Positions 1 to 12,300 of a stretch of DNA of 64,000 bases are shown here, in pieces. Numbering within the stretch: the first letter of the stretch is position 1; each line of letters begins with the position of its first letter. The position numbers and the translations under genes were made by a program. This stretch comes from Oxyruncus cristatus (Eukaryota > Chordata > Aves > Passeriformes > Cotingidae). The notes below the pieces were generated by a model. That model did not search any database. It worked only from the letters and a program-made list of their open reading frames with translations, and was not told the DNA's origin. The DNA lies in contig VXAY01002117.1 in NCBI GenBank assembly GCA_013399855.1, positions 960,499 to 1,024,498 of the forward strand, written 5' to 3'.

Positions 1-253
1 GGAACTTAAAACATAGGCTGAGTAACAAGGATAGCTTTCTATGTGGGCTGCTTATTCACAGTGATATATTACCACATACTTAAATACAATAAGAAAGATG
101 TTAAGAATACAGTTGTTAATGCAATATTTACTTCTATTGTTTTTTTTACCTGTTAATTTGCCTTGTGATGTGACTTGTACTGTGTATCGACTAATGATGT
201 GCAGTGTTTGTAAATATGAACTCAGAGGCTTACCATCTGGAACTTTTGTTTAG

Positions 254-308
254 GTATGGCTTCGTCACTTTTGAAACCCAGGAAGAGGCACAGAAGATTT
301 TACAAGAT
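254..308 (+). CDS. BOLL: BOLL exon, RNP1 of the RRM
   Basis: The acceptor ends at 253 and the donor GTAAGC starts at 309. The frame reads YGFVTFETQEEAQKILQD after the last base of a split Gly codon. RNP1 (KGYGFVTF-type) is interrupted by the upstream intron, so its first residues are outside the window. Confidence 0.95.
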
Positions 309-3300
309 GTAAGCAATAGTCCCCATTGTGTTTATCTTTTAAATAATTCATTTCACATTAGACACCAGTAGCTCTGGTTGTGTGGTCCTCTGTTTGCCAA
401 GTTACATTTGAACATCTGGTAAGTTTGGTCTTGTAGTTAATAAAATGGTTTAAAGAGATCCAAGTTGAGACTTATACTGAGGCCTTTTGGAAGTAGGGAA
501 GGAAGGTGCTAGTTCATGGTACTGTTCTTGCCTTTGACATCCAGTCTTTATGTTCTTGGTCTGTATGTGATCTACAGGAAGTATAGAGTTATAAAAACTT
601 CATCCTTCAGAATTACTTTCATTTGCTTTACTAGAAAATCCACTCTTTTCAAGATTTTTTAACAGGGAGTTGGGAAGATAACTGCTGTCTTTTATTCTGA
701 CATTTACTCTTTTTACTTCAAATTGTCCATTTATGTACACATGTGCTTTTTTAAAAGCAATAGATGCATGAGAGCTAAAATGGAAAAATCTGCTGACAAG
801 TAAAGGTGTCTAGTTGCAAATCAAGAGGCTCCATGAGGAGTAAGTAGTGCTTGAAATGACTAGTGATTAATTTTGTGTATGTGCAGCCTAAAGTTAGGAT
901 GGAAAAGGAACTAGTGTAGCTTTTGGGGTATTTTTGCAATGAATGCATTGTAAATAAAAAGCAAGGGAGGGTGAAACCTAATAAGTGCCTTGTCTGCTTG
1001 TGATTTCAATTTCTCAGATGCCTAGATCTATGCAAAAAATAATCTTTTTCTTTACTTCTAGGCTAAAAAACTCAATTATAAGGATAAGAAATTGAATATT
1101 GGTCCAGCAATAAGAAAACAACAACTACGAAGTCCTAATGCTCGTATGTATCTCTTCTTGCATTTGTGTGTTACGTGTCATTTTGAATACAAGTTTTTAA
1201 CTGAGATGTACCTGGTCTGGCACTGCATTAGTGCCGTGCATGGAATACGCTTGGAGTGGTTTGCGGTGGAAGTAAATGCGTGCCAGTGGAAATGTCCAAT
1301 TAAATAGATTCATGGTTCTTCTCTCTCTCTTAATATGTTGTTTATTTACTTTATTGGAAAAGGTTACCTATCTAAGAACAGTGAAAATCAGATTGCCTGG
1401 CAGAACCTTAAATCTAGACATCTAGACTGTCCTCACAGGTTCTGTGGGAAAAAGCAGGCTGTGCTGGTTGGTTGCACTGTTACTCATTGATTTATTTATG
1501 TTGTCAAAATCAATCAGGACAGTTGCATCTTGCTTTCTTTGTTGGGACCATGAGGAATGGGTGGTTACAGTCACCATCCTGTTCTTGAGTTGTTTGCTAT
1601 AAGATACTGAATGGATACTGAAAATGTATAAATCACCAACTTTTTAAGACAAGATCTGTGAGTTGGCCCTCAGTGAGGGCTGTGTGTCAGATGTAAAATA
1701 GATTTCTTTTGTAAATGCATCAGGCAATGAAGTCTACTTTGTAACTTTGCTTCATTATTTGTTCTGTGGTACCTTTTGGAAGAGTTAGGAAAAAGCCCAA
1801 CGTTTTGCTCATCATCAGTCTGAGGACAATACAAAAGAATGTTGGTTTAATTCTGAAGCTTTCTTTAGTTTCTGTCATGTAACCTGTTAGAAGTGGTTCA
1901 TGTGTACACTAACGCTGTTGGTGCAGAAGTACCTGCTGAAAACAGGAAGTTTGCCCCTTCCTTCCTCCCCTTGTGTCTAGGTGTGCCCTCTTCCCTTGTC
2001 TAAGTGTATGGGAAAGTGTATATCCCCAAAGGGAAAGGAAATCCTTTGTTCCAGATGTATGGGTTCTTGGCTCTAGAAATTATTCCGTGTGATCTTTGCT
2101 CAGTTGTCATCAAGAGGTTATATGCTGTTTTGTTGGGTTTTTTTCCCTGTGCTTTATTTTCCTTTCCATCTTTGACTTGTACTTTCTCAGTTCTGTTGCC
2201 CGACTTGTGGTACTTTCTTTGTCTGACTCTTGTGCTGAATGTGTATATTGATAGAAAAGAGGCATCTCTGTGTTTTAATTCTGAGACATGAGGGAACAGG
2301 GGTTGAAAAAAAAAAATCTTGAAGAAAGCTGTTGTGTCTTTTTGAGGTCTGTTTGTGGACCTGTTCAACTATCTCTACCCTCTCATACCTAGAATAGTTC
2401 TGTGATACAAGATCATAGAGGGATGTATCCTAGGGTCTGATTTCACTGTGTCTGCTCTCATGCTCAACCTACCTAAGCGTAGTTGCTAGGATACTTTGTC
2501 CTGTTGCAACTCCTCTTGGGTTGCACTAAACCAGAACACCCAGACTTACAATATCACTGTAGAGCTGTGGTTCTGTTATGTTGAGCAGAATTTAAGAGCT
2601 AGCCAATGTATTGCTGTCCTCAACAGCCCACATATAATCTGGTGCCTGTCTTCCATACTGTTAAGCAAAATGAGTTTTTAGCTCCTCTGTTGTCATAGGA
2701 CACTTTGTGCTAAGTGCTTTGAACGCACTGAGAGGGCCACTTGGTTTGCTTTTCCCCAGCATCATAATGTATTTTTCCATCGCAATGAGCTTGCTGGGAT
2801 GGATGGAGATTTCCTTTGCCAGAGACTTGCTTAATATTGGCAGAAAGTCTGTAGTTAGTGAACCGGACAGGACTGTTGGCAATGAGATCCCATTGATCTC
2901 ATTTGAGGTGTCAGTAAGGGCTATTCTAGATTTCTTGCTGCAGCTGGAACAGCCTTTAGGTTTTCTAAGGTATGCTGAACATTATCCTAACAAGCATCTT
3001 AGCCTGTCCTGTCTATGGATAATATTTCAGCTGTATTGTATCCAAGTGTCTTCAGGCTTTTCTAGGAATTAGGCAAACTCTCACTACCAGTAAAAGCTCT
3101 TGAATCACTGTGAGCCGCCTTCATCTTCCACTGAGCATAGTGGTGACCTCTGTGGTGTTCTGTCTGCCCATAAAATGGCACTTCATGGTAGCACACCTTT
3201 GTAAGGCGAGATGGAAAACTAAAAATTGTTTGACTTCATTTATGTTGTGTTCTTCCTGATTTTTTTTTTTTCTGTGCTATGTTACTACTTTGTGATTTCA

Positions 3301-6300
3301 AAACTTCAATTTCAGTTACAGAATTAATTTTCCTCTTTTTTTTTTTTTCTTTCCCCCTACAGAAGTCTCATCATATTTGGAACTGAAATTTGTCTTCATG
3401 TTTGACACAGAGTTTTTGGAAAAACAAAGTCCTGTCCTAGCCCCTCTCTCCCCCAGATGTAGAGAGGGGTAGAGTTTAGGTGATGTCAGAGGCAGTGTTT
3501 GAAAGAGAGAAGCCATCTGTGCTTAGGGTAGAGATCCATTTATTTGAGTAGCAACTGCTGTCAGCACCTGTTAGAGGATGGTGCAGATGGGGCTCTGCTT
3601 TGACACCAGACCATACTGACTTTTAGGCTCCGTCATAGTGACAGCATTGTAAGGAGTGTCCCTGTTCTGATGTCTGTATAGCCAGATTTTGCTTTTGACA
3701 GTCTCTGTGTGCTGACAAACCAGACAGCACCTTGTGATGAAATAATTGTTGGTTTTAGTGCCTGAATTCTGTTTCAGCTAAGTATGGGTATGTGGAGGTT
3801 ACCCATTAAAATCTCCTATAATGTTAAGTTACCTTTGGACATTTGGAGATGAAAAATGTATGTATTTGTAGGTACCTGGAGTTACCTGTGTTCGTTAATT
3901 TATATGCCTGTCATCTTCTGCAGCCTTTCCCATCTACCTCTGGAGACATCCTGTGACCATCTGCTTTCATGGCTTTGTGTTTGAGAGGGAATTGAGATGG
4001 CACCAGGCATGCTGCTCCATGTTCTCTCCTTGGAGTATTTCCTTTCTCTGAAGATCAGAAATGATCTTCCCTTGTTTTTTTCATGGTGTACACATCTTAA
4101 AAATAAGTTTTGTTTAAGTTATTTGTAAGTAAGCTTTAAAATGTTTATTCCAGGTTCTGCTGTAACACCACAAGCTGGTACAATGTACACAACTACTGCT
4201 GTATCACCAGAAGCTGGTACAATGTACTTAACTACTTCGAGTGGATATCCATATGTTTACCATAATGGAGTGGCTTATTTTCATACATCTGAAGTTTCTC
4301 CTGTTCAGCAACCGTGGCCAGTAAGTAATTTATTTTGATATATATGCTTTTTCTGTGGACCAGGATGAGTGCAGTGTGTAAGTCCCTCATACTTCCAGTT
4401 TCTTCAGCTGTGCCTCATGTTAGGTGTTTAAATGGCTTCCTTATGTTAGACTGTTTATTTCATACTTTTTATATCACTTCAGTTTATTTTGCTTCTGCAG
4501 CAGACTTTTGCTTTGGTGTGACCTGTTGGACAGAATAGTTCATATCAGTCTGGGCCTTACCCCAGGAGAAGTTCTGGTTTACCATCTCTAGACAGTGATG
4601 ACCTATTGCTTTCTGGAAAGAACTTAGTAAATATGCCGGGGATTTTTGTTTCATTTAACATAGGCCCTTAGAAACAGTGATTTTGACTCCTCTAAAGTGT
4701 ACGTTAACTTGGTAAATGCCTTTTCAAAAGGGAGGGGAGGTGGTTCAGCATTATAGTGCTCCGGAGCTGTGCTTAATAGGAGTGACAACTTATGAAATTG
4801 CCGCATTAAGACTTGTAACGTTTTATTTTTGAAGTCACGCTCAGTTTCCAGTTCTCCCGTGATGGTGGCGCCTCCAGTTTATCAGTCTCCTACGTACCAT
4901 TATCAGGTAGCTGTTTAAAAATGGCTTTTAGACAATGTGTTCCTCCAGCCATGCAGTACTGTTTGCAGCACTGTCACAGGTCTGTTTGTTATTACAAAGT
5001 AAAACGTGATACCAAACACGTTCTGATTTCATTTGACTGCTTTCTTTAAACGACAGTTTATCTTGCTTATGTAACTACATGGTAACATAATATATTACAG
5101 TTTTCTTTTGTGTTCCAAAACAACTGCCTTAGTACCTTTTGTCATCTAAGCTGAACTCCTGCTGGAGCAGGACTGGTTAGATTAGTTTTCTTGGGTACTT
5201 TTCCAGTTGGATTTTAAACAGCTCCAGTGATGGAGATTCCACAACCTTTCTGGATAGCCTCTTCCAATAGTTGACCCCTCTCTCACAGTAAAGACTTTTT
5301 TTCCTTATAACTACAACATTTTCAGTGTTTTCCCGCTAGAGTCCATTGATTCTTGTGGTCTGAACACCTCTGCTGAGAATCTGATTTAAGTATTTTTTGA
5401 AGCTTATGAGATGGCCATGGCAGAGGCTGAGTGAATAAAGATAAAACCATATTCCTGAACTTTTTGGAACTTAATGAAAATTTCTGTCTCTTTAGTTTAT
5501 TAGAATTAATTATAGATTTGAGATGATTGTGATTTAAGTATGTTAGGAATTCTGGTATTCTCTGTGTGCATATGATCTTAATCACATTAGTAACATCTTT
5601 TTGTTTGATTTTAGGCACCAACACAATGTTTTTCAAGTCAGTGGCAGTGGTCTGTTCTACAGGTAAATACAGTTCATAGTTGCAGCATTTTAGCATTACA
5701 TTTCACCTAGTTTAAAGGTGTGGTGCAGTTATCTGTGACACTTCTCACTATTCACAACTTGATTGAAATGAGTTTAAGTGCTGTATTTTAGCAAAAAGAT
5801 TTGCTGATACAATAGAAGGCATAAAATAGCATCTATTGCAAAATGAAATACAAATCTGATGTAAAGAAATCGTCTTACCCAGGTGAAAACTGTCAAATTT
5901 TGCCAAGCAATGAGTATTAAGTAGCTCATTAACTGATACTGTGATGTTTCAAAGTTGTTAAGAGAATTGTTAAGATTCTTCAATTCTTCAATTGTTAAGT
6001 TATTTGAAAACAAAAATGAATTGAGAGAAAATAGACCCAGGCCTTTGAAATAGGAGGAAGAACTTGAAGCTGCTGCCTTGGTCATTTTGGGGGGAGAGTG
6101 TACTGGGTTTGTGATCTCTGTAGCGGAGCAGCTTCAAACGAGAGTCTTGACACTTGAGGAACTTGAAGAGTTTGAGGCTGAAAGGACTGAGTCCTTTAAG
6201 ATGGAGCTCTTACGGTGTGGCCTCATTACTTTAGTAGCAGCCAGCCTTGTCCAGTTATGGACAAGTTCCACTCTAAGAGATCGATCTGCTGCTTTGAATT

Positions 6301-9300
6301 TGGGGTGCTGAGTTATAGAAATACTGTGGGGTTATTTGAAAACAAAAATGCTTGTTTTGCTACTGTAACCTTTTTGCAAGGGAAGGTTTAAGTGTAGTAT
6401 GTTGTCGTGATCTTGAAACTGTGTCAATTTTACGAGTTTTAGGATTTGTCTAACAATGTTCTCCAAAATGCAAATCTGAAAACTATATAAAAATTGCTAA
6501 CAAATAACTTTTTTCTCCTCCTACCTGAGCTTTCTACTCACTTCTCACTCACTTTGTTTCTTTTGTTATCAAAAATGAATTTGAAACATCCTTTTAAAGC
6601 TTTAGCTCCGTTTATATGCAGCAAAGACGACTGTAAAATAAGTTTTGGTCTTTATAGTGCATAAATAATGCAACTTATTAAAATAATGTGCTTTATTTCA
6701 GTCTCCTACCTCTTCACCTCCACTCCTGTATCTGCAACCATCTGAAGTCTTTTATCAGCCAATAGGAATTACCCAGGAAGGTGGATGTATATCTCCACCT
6801 CTCCTAATGGAAGCTACAGTTCCTGAGGTATTTTTAAAAAGTAAAAAAAATGTACTGACAATTGAACTGTTTGTCTGTAATTGAAAAATATAATCCTCTA
6901 ATTTAAGCACTGGCTGTTCAGAGCACTTAGGTCAATTGTTCTTATACCTGTGCTGCTGTTAAAGAATTTCAGGTGTCCTCAAGTTAGAGTTTCTCTTCCA
7001 CTTTTCTCGGAGGATGCTTTGGCTCTGAAATATTTTTGAGGGTCACAAGCTTATTACAGACAGCGGTATAAGGGCTGGTCAATTTGTTTTGTTTGTAAGT
7101 AATGTTTAAAATAGGAAGCAGATTCTTTGGAATGCTGGATTAATATACCCAAACCATGGTACTTTCCTGAAGTAATTCTTCTGTGCGAATAGAAGCTTGT
7201 TTCTAAATATTGTGATGATCCAAATGAATTAAGAGTGGTTCAGTGATTAGGTTGTTTACAATTTTTTTGCTTCTGTATCAGTAGCATTTATAATATTACT
7301 CAAGAGATTCTTGATGTACAATAAGGCAATCTCTTAATAATTGGATATTAAAAATTACAGTAAATGGCTACAGAAAAATTTAATCACAACTTTTTTTTTA
7401 TGAATTGGTAGTTCTCTTAAATATTCATTCCTTATGAATAGGAATTCCAAAACAGATGTTAAATTAGGACAGTAATCAAATATTGTTTCAAAAGTTAAAG
7501 CGTATTTTGTTGCCAAGAGAAGTTCCAAAACTGGTGTTTCAGATATCTTAAATGGAAAATTATGGCATACCAAAGTAATTTAATTTCCCTACAAAGCCAC
7601 GGAATTAATACAAGACGTGGGTTGTTGGGTTTTTATTTTTGAAAGTGCATAAGTCTTGGTATTTATTCTACAATTATAATATTATTAACAATACTGCTAT
7701 TGAACTTCGGTATTTCGTGAATCAGATACAAATTTGTACAGAGAAATTTGAAATCTGAGCACTAAGAAAATAGAATTAGTTAAGGAATACTTGGATATAA
7801 TATACTCTTGATTTACTTGTTCGTGTTAAAGGAAGCAGTGTGTGGAATTGCAGAAGAATAGTGTAAAATTCCAAGAGGAATCTGTATTATTTGTGTGCAA
7901 ATATCTTGTAAGTCCAATAATGCTGAGAATAACTCTTCAGTGTGTAAATTGACACATTTAAACACTGTTCCAGTTAGAGCCGAGTGAAATGGATGTGTAG
8001 TAGAGAAGCTGCTACTTCTGTCAGGGAAAGTGATTTGTGGCATTGATCAAGATAAATGAAGTTTACCAAACTCGGACCAGTGCAGAAAACAGAGACTTAA
8101 ATATTTTGGTTTTTGAAAAGTCAGTAGTTCAGATAAACATGGCCCCAAATTTGACATTTTTAAGGATTCTAAATTCATGTGAAAGGCTTGCAAAGAAGTA
8201 AAATTATGAAACAGGTTTTTCTGCTAATCTTTTTTATTTTTTTTGTACCAGCTGTATTCTGATCATGGAGTTCAAACACTGCATCACCAGCCTTATGCCC
8301 AGAGTCACATAGCCATGCCTGCAGCTGTGAGTATCAAACCAAGAGAGTTAAAGCAAGCATTGCAGTGTCACTGTCCCCTTTCTTGAAGGGGGGACAGTAA
8401 GAGAAGAGGGGTGTGGGTGAAAAAGTCTTTTAGCAATGATAAGGAAAATTGGAAGCATTGCAGAGAAAGTGAGCTTTTTCTTCACCTGAAGCTCTGTTAC
8501 AGAGGGCATACATGTTACTTGTTTTGGAACTATTTGGGGAAACTAAAAAGTAAAAGCATAACTAGTTATTCTAAGATTTGAGATGCAAAGAAAAGTACAA
8601 ATGAAAAACATATTGAGAGAAAATGGTCAACCTCATTCAGTTCTTTGAAATACTGGTTACAAATCCTTGTCTGTGTCTCTGGGTCTTGACAGTGAATTCC
8701 TTTCTTTCAGCCTTAGATTGAACCTCATGTTAGGGAGAGGTGGGAATTTGAAACCTGGAGCATGCAAACATGTCCCAGTTGGTCACCTGTAGGTGTTTTC
8801 CTGTGCACTTCTGATTTAGAAAGGCCATTTTAAAATATGATTATTCCATGTCACCTGATGCAGGTTGTTGGATGTTTTTGGCTCCCAGTGTAAGGTCCTC
8901 TTATCTAAATTAGGCTGTTCACTCTAAAATGATGTCAAAACTGATTTGCCTAATAACCAATAGCTGCAGTTATCAGTAGTTGATATTACAGCACTTACTC
9001 TTCTGTGAAAGGTGCTTATTCAGATGCAAGTGGCAGACTAAATAGGAGTGGAATAAAAGCCATGTTATACACTGTCTTTTTTATGTGTTTTTAATTTGTT
9101 TTACTTTTTTGGAAGAATATTTTTTTCAAACTCTTGTGTAACAATATATACTAAATATTTCCAGCAGAGGGGGCTGTAACATAAGTGTTGCCTTGGAATC
9201 AACTGTGCTGTACTTCCTGCTCATTTTTCCTGGTTTTCTCAGAAGTCTTGTTACCTAGAATTGAAACTCTGTTCAGGTCTCAAGTAAATTCACAGATAGA

Positions 9301-12300
9301 GGTAACCCTTACAAAGACTTACTGAGATTTTGGGGGTTTTTGTATTCATTGCAAGATGATGCCAAATAGTAATTAGTAGTTCTAAAATACAACTCTTCCT
9401 TTAAAAGTTTCAAGTTATCCTTTCACATACCCACTTAGTTTGAATATATTTCATGTGGAATGAGTCTGATCAGCTTGTATTGTGTCTGTCAATGTGGCTG
9501 AGCTCTCAACAATGATGGAAAAAAGCAAATGCTGTCAGCAGACTGCTCTGTAGGAAGCAGGTGGTTGTGTCATTACTCCCCAGCTGTATAAGAAGCCTGT
9601 CTGGTAACTTTTAGTCTTCTTAAAATACCTCAACAAAAGTATCTGCTGCTTGAAAGCTGCCAAATAGCGACCACAGAGGAGAAAGCAGGTACCTAAAGGA
9701 GTGACTTCACCTTGAAGGTAATCTGCTAATTGCCTCTACTGCATTGGGAATTGCATATTTATTCCCAGTACACTTGCTGCTAGGGGCTGTAAGTCCTACG
9801 GTGAGAGTAGGAGGGGTACAGCCGGTATCCAGATATCTTTGGCAGTTGTAGACTTCTTACAGCTTTCAAATGCAGCTCAAACCAGAGCATGCATTGCAGC
9901 CGTAATTTAACGAAATCACAAGGGTGAGCGAGCAAAATGGATGAAATACCAATGGAGGAAAATCATAAATTTTGAAGCCGGTGTTTCCATTGCTGTTACG
10001 GGTGTATAAAAAGAGAGCTTGGTCCATTTGTCATGTTGACCATGTAGCAGTTAACAAATGAAGCTTCAGTTCTGTAAATTCTCTTAATTTTTCATTCTGT
10101 GTTTTACCACTTGAGTTACATCAAAAAAATGTTATTTTTTAGTAAAATTTTAATAGTGCTAAAGGAAATTTAGAAGAAAATCTTATAGATTCAAATTCTG
10201 TATTTAGGATCAATTTTTAATCAAAAATACTACTCTCCTCCCTGTGATCATGTGTTTGCTAACGACCATTTGTGTTTTACTTAAGCTAATTTCTTTTGGC
10301 AATTGATAACATGTTTTGATCAGGAGCTTGTGGAAATGACTTCATATATTCACATCTACACAAATGGATAAGGTTTTAACCTTCATTCTCAAAACTACCA
10401 GGTGACAGGTTTTGGTTTGGTGTGGGTTTTTTTGGTGGTTTTTTTTTGTTTGTTTTTTTTTTTCTTTTTTAGGAAATGGGAGTTTTTTTCATCTCTGGAT
10501 GTTTCAGATTCTTTCCTCATCCTCTAATAGGGAGATTAATGTTCGGATGCTCCTAGAGGGATATGTATGAGATGGTATTTGGTAGTAAAAGCTGTGTAGT
10601 CTACAGTAACAGGGGAAACTCGAGGAGAAAATTGAAATTTGTGTTTTTTTCATTTCAGACCTGAAAGAAATACCTGTGAGTTAAATTTTGGTTTTTCTGG
10701 GTGATTATCTTGAGTTCTGAGGCAGTGGCCTGGTAAAGGGGTATGAGGAAGACCCCTGAGGGGCTGAGCAACACAGTTGCAGTCTACAAGTAGTGAGCAG
10801 AGGTGTAAAAGGTTCAGGCATGTGGAGGTGGGCGGGGTTTTTGTTTCATGCTCTTAGCTTTTTTTCTTAGTATTCACCTCTCTGAGCTGCAGTGTACCTG
10901 TTGGGGGTAGGTATGGTTCTAGTCTGTCGGAGTTGCTGCTGTTCCCATAGTCCGTATCCAGCAGAATGTCCTGGCTGGCATCAGCAGTGCCGGATCATAC
11001 AGTGTCATGTGTGTTGTGGTTCATGGATATTTGTGTTCAGATCTTAATGGTGAATGATGGCCTTTGGCACCATGGCCTTCAGGTAGCGACCATTCTGTAA
11101 CTAACTGAACTTAGTGCACTCTGGTTTTCTCTGCAGTTAAGAGTAATAAGGTAAGACTTGTATTTCTGTGTATTATACACACATATAACACATGTGTGTC
11201 TATAAATGTTTGTGTGCATACACATGCAAGTAGATAAACATGTTTTATTTCCAAGAGTTTTGATGTAACCACTTGGGGGGAAAGTTCAGTAGTTTTATAC
11301 TGGTACTGCGTGTTATTGTCTGATACTCCATCTGAAACAATAAATATTACGACGTATTTTCTCTATAGGTAAGTATTTTTTTCATTTGTAGGTGCAGTGA
11401 AACAGAATAAACCTTTTATTTAAAGTTACTTTAATCTAAGAAATGTGAATATAAACCTCCAGTTGTCATGTGATTGCCAAGAGGCTTGTCGCTGGCTGTA
11501 GCAAGGTCTGTTGCCTGTAAAACAGGTATTTTAAACTCCACCAAAACTGTATTTGCAAATTTGATATGAACATGGAAAGGTGCAGGTGGCATGCTTTTTC
11601 TCACATTGTTTAATTCTGTGTTCTCTTTACAAAATTTTTTTGTATTCTAAGTTTGTTCACACTCCAGTTTAGTGGGCTTGTTCTTTTGTTTTCTCTGATC
11701 TATATGTTCTCTCTTTACTTGACAACCCTGTGAAGCATTCACTCTTGAAGCATTTGGGCAGCTCTAGTCTATCTGTACTGATTTATTATTTTTTTCTTGT
11801 CCAGTCCTTCCTGTGTGGCTGAGATCCATCATCAACATACCAGCTAGCAGCTGCGAGTTGTGGAAAACTTGGGGTCAGTTGTTTCATTGCAATGGTTGCT
11901 ATTTATGAATTGGTGCATAATAAACCGTGCTCAGATCCAGCATAGTCTGCAGCATTACTTACCTGCTTCCTGCAGTTTGTCAGTGGCCTAATAATTCTCT
12001 TCTTAAGATGAATTCTGTATAATCAGTGTAATACATTCCTGGGTAATAATGTAGAAATAAATCCCATCACTTTAACTAATAATACAGTGCCCCAAAGTTT
12101 TAGGTGTTTGGATTGTTTTCTTTCAACAGGGAAGGAAATTATCAATATTTCCAACATGATTTTTGGTTTCTGAAAACTGTTTTAATTCCTGTACTGAGAG
12201 CTCAATTTCTTCCCCTCTTTTCCCTATTTTATGCTATTTACAATAGCTTGTTTTCATGGGGTTGTATTCTGGAAGGTGGTCAATCATGATTTACTGTGAA

